DNA from: Streptomyces aculeolatus
GTDB taxonomy: Bacteria > Actinomycetota > Actinomycetes > Streptomycetales > Streptomycetaceae
Direction of reading: 5' to 3'
NCBI RefSeq assembly: GCF_020400605.1
Contig: NZ_JAINRD010000005.1
Location: forward strand, 310,001-374,000
Length of the DNA stretch: 64,000 nucleotides
Part shown: positions 15,022 to 22,528 of the stretch, piece by piece
Numbering within the stretch: position 1 is the stretch's first letter
Layout: the number at the start of each line of letters is the position of its first letter
Position numbers and translations under genes: made by a program
The notes under the pieces: model-generated
The model's database searches: none
What the model was told of the DNA's origin: nothing
Seen by the model: the letters and a program-made list of their open reading frames with translations, nothing else

Positions 15022-15564
15022 ATGGCTACCCCGATCCCGCGCCCGTCGGCACCTGCGCCGAACGGCCGCCCGACGCCGAACGGACGTGGCCGCCCGAGCG
15101 CCCCCGCGCCGAAGATCAAGAACGGCGGCGGGTTCAACACGTCGCTGAACCCCACGATCAACATCACCAAGATCCAGGGCGGTGCGCCTGCGCCTGCCGT
15201 CACTAAGGACGGACAGCAGGGCTCCCCGGGCGGCGACTTCATGTCGAACGAGGACATCCGGGCGTTCTCCGAGTATGTGCGCAAGGCTGCGCGGAAGCGG
15301 GCGGTCGAGCGGGCGCTGGACGCGGAGATGCTGGAGGCCCGGCTGCGGAACATCCCGGACGGGTACGGGTCGATGTCCGGTTCGCGGGCCCGCGCCCGTC
15401 GTGTGAGCCGGCATCTGAAGCGGATCGCGCAGGCCGAGAAGCTGATCGCAAAGTACGGCTCGGCGCTGTACGCCGCGTTCGAGCGCGAGTACGAGGCCGA
15501 GCTGATGAAGATCGGCAAGGCGCGCACGCAGCAGAAGCGGCCGCAGAAGTTCGGCTGGTTCTGA
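15022..15564 (+). CDS. Hypothetical transfer-block protein
   Basis: 180 residues, ATG after GAAGGAG. N-terminal Pro/Asn/Gly-rich region, then basic helices (YVRKAARKRAVERALDAEML, RARRVSRHLKRIAQAEKLIAKYG). Basic helical proteins lie beside tra in AICEs, but I do not recognise this one. Overlaps the next ATG by 3 bases. Confidence 0.65.
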   Translation: MATPIPRPSAPAPNGRPTPNGRGRPSAPAPKIKNGGGFNTSLNPTINITKIQGGAPAPAVTKDGQQGSPGGDFMSNEDIRAFSEYVRKAARKRAVERALDAEMLEARLRNIPDGYGSMSGSRARARRVSRHLKRIAQAEKLIAKYGSALYAAFEREYEAELMKIGKARTQQKRPQKFGWF

Positions 15565-15713
15565 TGCCGGACCTGTTGATCGCTGCCGGGGCCGCGCTGC
15601 TGTTCGCGGTGTGGCTCCGGCTGGAGTTCTACGTCCTGATCCACGACGGCCTGATGATCGCCGCCGGGCTGTTCTTCGCCTACATCCTCGTCGCCGCGCA
15701 GGTTCGCGGCTGA
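15564..15713 (+). CDS. 49-residue membrane protein (Spd-like)
   Basis: Begins MPDLLIAAGAALLFAVW and ends YILVAAQVRG; two hydrophobic helices around a short charged turn. Starts at an ATG overlapping the previous stop and ends 37 bases before tra, in the position of small spd genes. Confidence 0.65.
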   Translation: MPDLLIAAGAALLFAVWLRLEFYVLIHDGLMIAAGLFFAYILVAAQVRG

Positions 15714-15750
15714 CACCCCTCTGACCTGCACCGACACTGGAGCTGACATC

Positions 15751-17757
15751 GTGGCTGACACCCTCAAGAACGATGCGTGGAAGGGCGTGAAAAGCCCGCA
15801 CGCCCGCCCGTGGATCGCGCTCGTCGGCCAGGTGCCGGCGACGTTCGCGGCGAACCAGGCGTGGGGCGGCTCGCCCCTCGCCGCCGTCGGCATCACCCTC
15901 GCCTCCGGCGCGCTGACCGCGGCCACCTGGTGGGCGGGGAAGGACACCAGCGAGCCGCGGCGCATCCACGCCACCGCCACTACCGCCTGCGCGACCGGCT
16001 ACTTCACCGCCGCGACCTACTCCGACCCGCTCGGCTCGACGCAGCTCTCGTGGCTGGCGATCGGCGGGGCGGCGCTCGCCGCCTCGTGGAACGTCCGTAA
16101 GACGCTGCGGGTCAACCCCGACAAGCAGCAGGGCGAGCAGCAGGCAGGGGAGACCGGCGTGCTGGTCAAGAGCCTCGGGAAGGCGAAGGCCAAACTCAGG
16201 GGCGAGCCAACTGTGGAGCCCAACAAGGTCACCGCCGACCTGCAGCTCGACTCGGGTCATGTCACCCCCGACGACCTGACCGGCCGCGTCAAGAACATCG
16301 CCTCTGAGCTGCAGGTATCGCCCAACTCGATCCGCTTCGTCACCGACCCGGAGCGCGCCGACCGCCTCACGATGGTCGTCGTGCCCGAGGACATGCTGAA
16401 GGAGCCCACCCCCTGGCCGGGGTTCTCCAACCCCGGCGGGTCGATCACCGACCCGATCCACATCGGGGTTTACGAAGACGGACAGGCCGCGGTGCTCTGG
16501 TTCCCCGCCGACCCGGGCACCAACAGGAACGCCACCCACCTCCTGGTGCCGGGCATGACCGGCTCCGGAAAGACCGAGGGCCTGTCCGTGGCTCACCTTG
16601 AGGTGCTGTCCAAGCGGGACGTGTTCATCTGGGCCGCCGACCCCTCCAAGGGGCAGCAGTCCTTCGGCCCGTTCCTGCCGTGGCTGGACTGGGTGGAGAT
16701 GTCAGAGGCGGGTGGCGAGGCGATGATCGACGCCCTGCAGCAGGTCATCACCGCCCGCGCCGATGCCCTCGGTCGCGCCGGGTTCAAGAACTGGACCCCG
16801 GAGGCGTTCGAGCAGTTGGGCATGAAGTACGGCATCGTGTGGATCGAGGAGGCTGGCCGGTTCTTCCGCAACGGCACGGAGATGGAGGCCCTGGTCATGG
16901 AGGCCCGCTCCGCCGGCCTCAGCGTGGAGATCAGCCTGCAGCGCCCTTCGTCCACCTCGATGCCCACTGACGTGCGCGAACAGCTCGGCGCAGTGCTCTG
17001 CTTCGGCGTCAAGAAGAGCGAGACCGCCGACATGGCGCTGCCGGAGGACGTGCGTGACGCCGGCGCCCGCCCGGAGGCGTGGGAGAACCGCAAGCCCGGC
17101 TACGCCTACCTCGTCGCACCCGGCGTGGACGAGGAGCGCTACCCCATGCCGCTGCGCACCTACCGGACGAAGCCCGAGGTGATGGCCGTCGCGCTGGCCC
17201 AGCTTCCGCGCAGCGAGGCCGACGCCGTAACCGCTGTCGCCGCAGGTGAGGCGTATGCCAACCGCACGATCTACCTGCCCGACGACGCGCCGCAGCAGAC
17301 CGAAGGGGTCACGATGACCAAGGAACAGCACGACGAGCAGCGCGCGGCCGACGAAGAGACGCTGCTGGAGCGGCAAGTCGAGCGGGACATCGCTGCCCGC
17401 CTCGGCGACGACGACGGCGACGACGCCGACCTGCAGGGCATCGACCCGGACCGGGAGATCCCGCCGATCCCGGCGGGTCAGGTGTGGCAGTTCGCCGAGC
17501 CGTCGCAGGCACGGGAGCGCACTCCCGACGAGGCGATGGCCGAACTGTTGGCGATGCTCGACGAGTTCCGCGCGAACGGGTTGGAGCACGTCGGCCCGAA
17601 GGACTTCAAGCCCTACGGGAAGGACTCGCGGATCGGCCGCTCCCGGTCGTGGATCTCGGAGAAGCTGACCGACCTCGCCGACGACTCCATCCACCTGGAG
17701 GAGACCGAGGAGGCCGGCGTGTACCGGCTGCTCTACCCGGAGCTGGCATCCGCCTGA
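15751..17757 (+). CDS. FtsK/SpoIIIE-type conjugative DNA translocase (Tra)
   Basis: 668 residues from GTG with GGAG upstream. The N terminus has membrane segments (about residues 25-65 and 75-105). The motor domain has Walker A GMTGSGKT at 268-275, FIWAADPSKGQQSFGP, Walker B IVWIEEAG and SLQRPSSTSMPTDVR. A linker leads to a C-terminal winged helix (about 609-668: GPKDFKP...GRSRSWISEKLTDL). Streptomyces Tra proteins are hexameric pumps that move double-stranded DNA between mycelia without a relaxase, recognising the clt locus through a C-terminal winged helix. Such a gene is unusual inside a tailed-phage genome. Confidence 0.9.
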   Translation: MADTLKNDAWKGVKSPHARPWIALVGQVPATFAANQAWGGSPLAAVGITLASGALTAATWWAGKDTSEPRRIHATATTACATGYFTAATYSDPLGSTQLSWLAIGGAALAASWNVRKTLRVNPDKQQGEQQAGETGVLVKSLGKAKAKLRGEPTVEPNKVTADLQLDSGHVTPDDLTGRVKNIASELQVSPNSIRFVTDPERADRLTMVVVPEDMLKEPTPWPGFSNPGGSITDPIHIGVYEDGQAAVLWFPADPGTNRNATHLLVPGMTGSGKTEGLSVAHLEVLSKRDVFIWAADPSKGQQSFGPFLPWLDWVEMSEAGGEAMIDALQQVITARADALGRAGFKNWTPEAFEQLGMKYGIVWIEEAGRFFRNGTEMEALVMEARSAGLSVEISLQRPSSTSMPTDVREQLGAVLCFGVKKSETADMALPEDVRDAGARPEAWENRKPGYAYLVAPGVDEERYPMPLRTYRTKPEVMAVALAQLPRSEADAVTAVAAGEAYANRTIYLPDDAPQQTEGVTMTKEQHDEQRAADEETLLERQVERDIAARLGDDDGDDADLQGIDPDREIPPIPAGQVWQFAEPSQARERTPDEAMAELLAMLDEFRANGLEHVGPKDFKPYGKDSRIGRSRSWISEKLTDLADDSIHLEETEEAGVYRLLYPELASA

Positions 17758-17936
17758 CCTGCACCAACATGCACCAGCACCGGCTGGCATGTCAGCGGCG
17801 AATGTCAGCCGGTCTGGCAGCCCCGCCCACCTAGGTCAACGCGCGCGCGAGAGCGCCTGACACCCCCCTCTGGCACCCCCGCCGGGACCGCCTGGCCTTC
17901 CAGTCGTCACAAACCACAACAAACCTCACCATAATG
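17758..17936 (+). other. Repeat-rich spacer after tra, candidate clt (transfer recognition) site
   Basis: No convincing gene. Contains CTGACCTGCACC (17754-17765), also found just before tra at 15721-15732; tandem ATGTCAGC copies (17789-17808); CCGGCTGGCA at 17780-17789, repeated at 18793-18802 and as CCGGTCTGGCA nearby; and TGACACCCCCCTCTGG (17858-17873), a variant of a sequence before tra. Clt loci of Streptomyces plasmids lie next to tra and carry short direct repeats bound by Tra. Confidence 0.45.
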
Positions 17937-17952
17937 AAAGGAGGCGTTGAGC

Positions 17953-18741
17953 GTGCTTGCCTCGTTCGATACCGCCTGGTGCTTCGCCCGAACCGAAGAC
18001 GGTCAGTGCCCCGCGTCGGCCGCCATCGCCGCCCCGATCCCGCTCTGCAGGGCGCACCAGATCGAGGTGGCCCTTCAGGTCGTGCCCGGTGCGCTGGCCG
18101 AACTGTGGAGCAGCGCCCGCGCGGCGCAGATACGACCCGAAGGCGTCACCGCCGAAGCCCTGCCGGTCGTCGTCCCGGCGCAACTGCCGCGGGCCCACGC
18201 CTCCGTCGTGTACTTCATCCAGAACGGCAATCGAGTCAAGATCGGTCACACCACGCGGCTGCCGAACAGACTCGCCACGCTCACCCTCCGGAAGACGAAC
18301 GTGCTCCTCCTCCTGCAAGGAGGGAGCGAGCTGGAGTCGGCACTGCACGCCAGGTTCCAGCAGGCGCGCGTGGACCGCACGGAGTGGTTCAGGACTACGC
18401 AGGAGCTGCTGACGTTCATCCGCGAGAAGCAGCAGTCCGCCCTCAAGGGCGAGCTGGTGGCCATGGATGTGGACGTGGAGGGGGAGGACAGGCTTCCGCC
18501 CGGCGTCGCCCGTCAGCGCCTCCTCGACCACATCCGGGCGCACCGGGACTCCGGGGAGGAGCTGATCGGCCCTCGGCACTTCAAGCCCGTCCTGGGTGCC
18601 CTCTCGCGGTCCCGCGCGTGGGTGTCGGGAGAACTCAAGCAGCTCGCCGCCGAGGGAGCCCTCGCGCCGGGCGACGAGCCCGGCGACTACCTGATCGTTT
18701 CTCTGCCAGGCGAAGGCGCCGAGGAGGCCGACCGCGGCTGA
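17953..18741 (+). CDS. GIY-YIG-like protein sharing Tra's C-terminal DNA-binding domain
   Basis: 262 residues from GTG 17953, 8 bases after AAAGGAGG (a TTG 6 bases earlier is too close to it). Residues about 78-160 resemble the GIY-YIG relatives of the T5orf172/MUG113 type (SVVYFIQNGNRVKIGHTTRL, then LESALHARFQQARVDRTEWF). Residues about 200-250 (LIGPRHFKPVLGALSRSRAW, VSGELKQLAAEG) align by eye with the Tra C terminus: GP-x2-FKP, RSR-x-W-[IV]-S and a following leucine-rich helix. The protein could therefore bind the same site as Tra and nick or regulate it; activity is untested. Confidence 0.75.
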   Translation: MLASFDTAWCFARTEDGQCPASAAIAAPIPLCRAHQIEVALQVVPGALAELWSSARAAQIRPEGVTAEALPVVVPAQLPRAHASVVYFIQNGNRVKIGHTTRLPNRLATLTLRKTNVLLLLQGGSELESALHARFQQARVDRTEWFRTTQELLTFIREKQQSALKGELVAMDVDVEGEDRLPPGVARQRLLDHIRAHRDSGEELIGPRHFKPVLGALSRSRAWVSGELKQLAAEGALAPGDEPGDYLIVSLPGEGAEEADRG

Positions 18742-18823
18742 CGGCTGCCCGCGCCGCCGGTCCCGCACCGGCGGCAAGGGGAGTTGTCAGCGCCGGCTGG
18801 CACCCACACGAGAGGAGACCACC

Positions 18824-19009
18824 GTGAGCATCCGTGCCCGCCACGCCGCCGTGCGTGAACTGAAGGCCGCCGAGGAGGCCCTCGCAGGCCTGTACGACGA
18901 GACCGATCAGACACCGCGCTGGTACGAGGCGAACCGGCGGGTTGCCGACGCCGAAGAGAACCCGCACCTGCCGGACCGCTACCGCGACCCCCGCGACCGC
19001 TGCGGCTGA
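18824..19009 (+). CDS. Small charged protein, first of a tandem group
   Basis: 61 residues from GTG with GAGGAG upstream. Acidic/basic helical sequence (AVRELKAAEEALAGLYDETD...PHLPDRYRDP). Resembles the next gene product in layout (helix, DET/EET, NRR/NNR, LP-R). Function unknown. Confidence 0.6.
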   Translation: MSIRARHAAVRELKAAEEALAGLYDETDQTPRWYEANRRVADAEENPHLPDRYRDPRDRCG

Positions 19010-19045
19010 CCGGGCACCTGTCCGGCACGACGGGAGGAGATCGAG

Positions 19046-19222
19046 ATGGGATTCATGGATCGGATCATCGGCACCCCGGAGGCGCGCGCCGCGCACCGCG
19101 AGGCCCGCGAGCACCTGGACGAGGTGTCGCGCAGGGACCGCGAGGAGACCGACGAGTTCCTGGACGCGAACAACCGGGTGATCGAGACCGAGAAGGACCT
19201 GCCGCGGTGGCGTCGCGGCTAG
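19046..19222 (+). CDS. Small charged protein, second of a tandem group
   Basis: 58 residues (MGFMDRIIGTPEARAAHREA...DLPRWRRG). ATG preceded by GGAGGAGATCGAG. Probable distant paralogue of the gene before it. Function unknown. Confidence 0.65.
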   Translation: MGFMDRIIGTPEARAAHREAREHLDEVSRRDREETDEFLDANNRVIETEKDLPRWRRG

Positions 19223-19257
19223 GGCAGACCGGCCGAACCAACAGAGAGGAGATCGAC

Positions 19258-19356
19258 ATGGGAACGAGCGACGGACTGTCCAGCTACTCCGGGGCCGACG
19301 AGGAGATGCGGACCGGCCAGGACCGGGACAAAGGCAAGACCGAGCGCCGCGGCTGA
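19258..19356 (+). CDS. 32-residue small protein, third of a tandem group
   Basis: MGTSDGLSSYSGADEEM then a basic tail KGKTERRG. The leader GAGGAGATCGACATGGG is almost identical to those of the genes on either side, which is the main reason to believe it is translated. Confidence 0.5.
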   Translation: MGTSDGLSSYSGADEEMRTGQDRDKGKTERRG

Positions 19357-19432
19357 CGGCTGCCTGTCCTGCCCGGCGCCGCCGGGTGGGGCTGGGAGCC
19401 GGAACAGACCCGGACACCGAAAGGAGATCGAC

Positions 19433-19597
19433 ATGGGCAAGAAGGAGACCCAGGCTGCCGTGGACGCACTGCGCGTCGCGCACCAGGTCGTGCACGACTA
19501 CGGCGAGGACTCCCCGGAGGCATGGAGCGCGGCGGAGGCGGCGGTCGACGCCGCCCGGCGCCCGGGAGTCAACCCCGACGACCACAACAACGCCTGA
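19433..19597 (+). CDS. 54-residue small protein, fourth of a tandem group
   Basis: MGKKETQAAVDALRVAHQVV, helical with an acidic centre (DYGEDSPEAW) and a PDDHNNA end. Leader AAAGGAGATCGACATGGG. Unknown function. Confidence 0.6.
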   Translation: MGKKETQAAVDALRVAHQVVHDYGEDSPEAWSAAEAAVDAARRPGVNPDDHNNA

Positions 19598-19609
19598 GGA
19601 GGACTGATC

Positions 19610-19906
19610 ATGACCGCAACGAAGACCCGCACCATCGACGGACTCATCGCCGAGTACGCCGAGCCGATCGCCGGCGCCGTCGGCATCGAAGTCGACGGCG
19701 GCCTCACCCTGCCCGGCTTCACCCGGCTGCTGTCCGACGCCGCGGACACGCTGAGCCCCGCGGACTCCATCCGCGAGTACCTGGAGGACGCCGCCGAAGC
19801 GCTCGGCGCGCTGGCCTACGTGGACACGGACAGCGCCCGGCAGGCCGTGCTCCGCAAGGTGGACGGGCTGCTGTACGAGGCCAACAGCGACCTGGAGCTG
19901 ATCTGA
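19610..19906 (+). CDS. Hypothetical protein
   Basis: 98 residues, ATG with GAGGA upstream. Helical and acidic (DSIREYLEDAAEALGALAYVD). The stop overlaps the ATG of the next tiny gene. Unknown. Confidence 0.65.
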   Translation: MTATKTRTIDGLIAEYAEPIAGAVGIEVDGGLTLPGFTRLLSDAADTLSPADSIREYLEDAAEALGALAYVDTDSARQAVLRKVDGLLYEANSDLELI

Positions 19907-20013
19907 TGATCCGCCGACTGATCGCCATGGCCGCGGGCTGGACCTGCGGCATCTGCGGCGACTGGAACGGAAGCCAGGAACTGACGTGCGCCTGCGGCGC
20001 AGGGAGGGGTTGA
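19906..20013 (+). CDS. 35-residue zinc-ribbon-like peptide
   Basis: MIRRLIAMAAGWTCGICGDW then TCACGAGRG: two Cys pairs (CGIC, CAC) suit a small zinc site. Start overlaps the previous stop; ends 5 bases before the Nudix gene. Too short for firm assignment. Confidence 0.5.
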   Translation: MIRRLIAMAAGWTCGICGDWNGSQELTCACGAGRG

Positions 20014-20018
20014 CCACC

Positions 20019-20459
20019 ATGACCACCGAGACCGAGCCCGAGACCATCCGCTACACCGCCGACGTGGTGTGCATCCGGAGCGGCGCCGTCCTGCTGATCG
20101 AGCGCGGTCACCCGCCGCACAAGGGGGCGTGGGCGCTGCCCGGGGGCCACGTCGACACCGGAGAGACCAGCCGTGCCGCGGCTGCCCGCGAACTGGCCGA
20201 GGAGACGGGCGTGAAGGTCGCCCCCGCGCACCTGCACCAGATCGGCGTGTGGGACGCCCCCGGCCGTGACCCCCGCGGCCGGTACGTCGGTGTCGCCTAC
20301 CTCGCCGTCGTGCCCGCCGGCACCGAGGCGGTCGCCGGGGATGACGCGCGCCGTGCCGAGTGGTGGCCGCTGGACGCGCTGCCGGACCTTGCCTTCGACC
20401 ACGCCGACATCATCGCCGCCGCCGAAGGCGAGTTCGGCGAGCTTCACAGGAGGGACTGA
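20019..20459 (+). CDS. Nudix hydrolase
   Basis: 146 residues. A complete Nudix box GGHVDTGETSRAAAARELAEETGV (split here as G-x5-E-x7-REL-x-EE-x-G, about residues 42-65) marks a hydrolase of nucleoside diphosphates linked to another moiety. A Nudix gene is a recurring companion of pra/tra genes in AICEs such as pSAM2, where it is thought to influence element replication and spread; the same may hold here. Confidence 0.9.
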   Translation: MTTETEPETIRYTADVVCIRSGAVLLIERGHPPHKGAWALPGGHVDTGETSRAAAARELAEETGVKVAPAHLHQIGVWDAPGRDPRGRYVGVAYLAVVPAGTEAVAGDDARRAEWWPLDALPDLAFDHADIIAAAEGEFGELHRRD

Positions 20460-20462
20460 CCG

Positions 20463-20762
20463 ATGTTCGAGACCACCACCACCGCGTGGCCGGAGGGCGT
20501 CATCGCCCGCTACCTGACCGTCGGCGGGGCGACCGTCGACCTGACTCACCGGCTCACCGTGCACAAGCACCCGGAGCCGTTCGCGACCCGCGCCTCCTGT
20601 TCCGCCTGCCCGGCCTCCAACGAGTTCAGCCACTGGTTCCGCTCCGGCTGGAGCTCCGACAAGGAGGAGCGCGACGAGGAGAAGGCCAACGAGCACGCCC
20701 GCGAGTGGGCCCAGTCCCACGCCGAGGTCTGCCGCGCCCTGCCCAAGCCCGAGGGAGTCTGA
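20463..20762 (+). CDS. Hypothetical protein with CSAC motif
   Basis: 99 residues. Contains HRLTVHKHPEPFATRASCSA and CPASN, followed by acidic helix (SDKEERDEEKANEHAREWAQ) and HAEVCRALP. The His/Cys pattern suggests a metal site. Similar proteins accompany Nudix genes in Streptomyces elements; function unknown. Confidence 0.65.
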   Translation: MFETTTTAWPEGVIARYLTVGGATVDLTHRLTVHKHPEPFATRASCSACPASNEFSHWFRSGWSSDKEERDEEKANEHAREWAQSHAEVCRALPKPEGV

Positions 20763-20767
20763 CCGCC

Positions 20768-20974
20768 ATGCGATTTAGCGACGAGGACTGCGCCCGCATC
20801 GCCACCGAGTACGACGAACGCGCGGATGACCTGGAAGGGATTGCCGACAATCTCGCTGCCATGGGCTGGTCGTTGGCCGCCGAGTACAAGCGCAGCAGCG
20901 CGCAGGCTGCCCGCGAAGTCGCCGACGCAGCCCGCGAGGGTGGCAGCGCTCTGACCCAGATGTGGGGGGACTGA
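20768..20974 (+). CDS. Small hypothetical protein
   Basis: 68 residues, acidic helical (IATEYDERADDLEGIADNLA). ATG soon after the previous stop without strong ribosome site. Unknown. Confidence 0.6.
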   Translation: MRFSDEDCARIATEYDERADDLEGIADNLAAMGWSLAAEYKRSSAQAAREVADAAREGGSALTQMWGD

Positions 20975-20977
20975 CCG

Positions 20978-21481
20978 ATGCCCAAGCCGCTGCCCGAGAC
21001 GCCGCGCCCCGAGGTGGGGCAGCGGCCCGTACCCGCCGCGATGACCGAGGAGGAAGCCGCGGTCGCCGGGGACGCCATCATCCGACGGGCGCTGAGCGAC
21101 CAGCCGGTGCCGACCTCGTTCCGCGACGACACCCCCCTGCCCGCTGTTGGCTCGACGCCGCCGGTCGCGCAGCCTGGCCGGCCGCCGATGTCCCAGGCCG
21201 CGACCGACGCGTCCGGGCTGATGCTCGCCGCCGGTGTCGGCTCCCTCGGTGTCGGCGGCGCCGTGTCGCTGGTGCTGTTCGCGTCCGGGTACGCCGACCC
21301 GGTGGTGGTGGCGCTCCTCGGCGGGGCGCCCGTCGCGCTCGTGGCCGCTCTCTCCCGGCTCGCCAAGCGGGCCCGGCCCGAGCCCGAGCACCACCACCAC
21401 TACACCGGCCCCGTCGTGCACGAGCACCGCGAGGTCACCAACCACAACCGGTGGTGGGGCAAGTCCACCAGCAGCAGCTAA
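20978..21481 (+). CDS. Two-span membrane protein with His-rich tail
   Basis: 167 residues. A soluble Pro-rich N terminus of about 80 residues, then two membrane helices (LMLAAGVGSLGVGGAVSLVL and DPVVVALLGGAPVALVAALS), then a His-rich tail (EPEHHHHYTGPVVHEH). This architecture is recurrent in AICE and Streptomyces plasmid accessory proteins (Spd class). Membrane association is clear, role inferred. Confidence 0.65.
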   Translation: MPKPLPETPRPEVGQRPVPAAMTEEEAAVAGDAIIRRALSDQPVPTSFRDDTPLPAVGSTPPVAQPGRPPMSQAATDASGLMLAAGVGSLGVGGAVSLVLFASGYADPVVVALLGGAPVALVAALSRLAKRARPEPEHHHHYTGPVVHEHREVTNHNRWWGKSTSSS

Positions 21482-21490
21482 GGAGGGGGC

Positions 21491-21730
21491 ATGGCCTGGA
21501 TCCCGCCCGGCTACACGCCGGCCGAGTACGTCGACGCCCTGCTCGTCACCGCGTTCCCCGCCGCCTACGCGTTCGAGGGGGCCACCGACTGCGACGTCAC
21601 CATGTACCTGAGCGAACCGGACGGCATCGCCCAACTGCAGCGGTTCGTCGCGGACGCACCCGACGCGCGGATCCCCGAGTGGATGCGCGGCCGGCTCCGT
21701 GACGCCGCCGCCGGTATCCCTGCGACTTGA
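21491..21730 (+). CDS. Small hypothetical protein
   Basis: 79 residues, ATG after AAGGAGG. Begins MAWIPPGYTPAEYVDALLV. Unknown function; conserved-looking small soluble protein. Confidence 0.6.
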   Translation: MAWIPPGYTPAEYVDALLVTAFPAAYAFEGATDCDVTMYLSEPDGIAQLQRFVADAPDARIPEWMRGRLRDAAAGIPAT

Positions 21731-21761
21731 GGGCCGACACCGACGCGAGGAGAAATGACCA

Positions 21762-22076
21762 ATGGGCTACATGCACTACGAGATCACCCGCAATGGCGAG
21801 ACCATCCAGGCCGGCTACGGCGTCGAGACCATCTGCGAGGAGGACGGTTGCACGGAGCAGATCGACCGCGGGCTGGGCTGCCTGTGCGGGGAGACGCCGG
21901 GTGGCGACGAGCACGGCTGCGGCGGCTACTTCTGCGGCAAGCACCTGTTCATCGGCTCCGGCGTCGGCGAGGGCCTGTGCAAGCGCTGCGACGACCGCTA
22001 CGAGGCCGAGCACGGCGAGCCGGAGGACTTCGAAGGCGACGCGATGACCGTCACGTTCGCCCACAACGGAGGATGA
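21762..22076 (+). CDS. Cysteine-rich zinc-binding hypothetical protein
   Basis: 104 residues with about ten cysteines in pairs (CEEDGC, CLCG, CGGYFCGKH, CKRCDD), consistent with two zinc fingers or a treble-clef site. GAGGAG lies 9 bases before the ATG. Unknown role. Confidence 0.7.
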   Translation: MGYMHYEITRNGETIQAGYGVETICEEDGCTEQIDRGLGCLCGETPGGDEHGCGGYFCGKHLFIGSGVGEGLCKRCDDRYEAEHGEPEDFEGDAMTVTFAHNGG

Positions 22077-22084
22077 TGGGCGGC

Positions 22085-22453
22085 ATGGACGATCTGGTGG
22101 CGTTCCTGCGGGCGCGGCTGGGCGAGGGCGAGGCCGCGCTCATCCGGTACCGCGACGGCCACGACGGGCCCTGCCTCAACTACCGCGGCCAGGAGCCCGA
22201 GGGCTACGACGAGTACGACTCGTGCTACCTGCATATCGAGACCGCGGACGCCACGCCGTACCGGGACGTGGCGTTCGGTCTCGCCGACATCGACGCCAAG
22301 AGGCGGATCGCCGATCTGCACCAGGCTGATGACGAGAAGGCGGAAGCCCCCATCTGCACCACATGCCTGTATGCGCCGCCATGCGAGACCCTGCGTGCCC
22401 TCGCCCTGCCTTACGCCGACCACCCGGACTACCGCGAGGAGTGGCGACCGTAG
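22085..22453 (+). CDS. DUF6221-like protein
   Basis: 122 residues from MDDLVAFLRARLGEGEAALI, the usual beginning of the DUF6221 family common in Streptomyces; in-frame ATGs at 22073 and 22076 are too close to the GGAGG. Contains CTTCLYAPPCETLRALALPY near the end. Function of the family unknown. It is the last gene before a terminator closing the transfer block. Confidence 0.7.
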   Translation: MDDLVAFLRARLGEGEAALIRYRDGHDGPCLNYRGQEPEGYDEYDSCYLHIETADATPYRDVAFGLADIDAKRRIADLHQADDEKAEAPICTTCLYAPPCETLRALALPYADHPDYREEWRP

Positions 22454-22480
22454 GGCCGTCCGGCCCATCCGCCCGCCGTC

Positions 22481-22508
22481 GAGCGCCCCGTACACTCCCG
22501 GGGCGCTC
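22481..22508 (+). terminator. Terminator closing the transfer block
   Basis: GAGCGCCCCG / CGGGGCGCTC stem of 10 bp with an 8-base loop, 27 bases after the last gene of the block and before a lipoprotein gene. Confidence 0.8.
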
Positions 22509-22528
22509 GCATCATTTCAGGGGGGATC

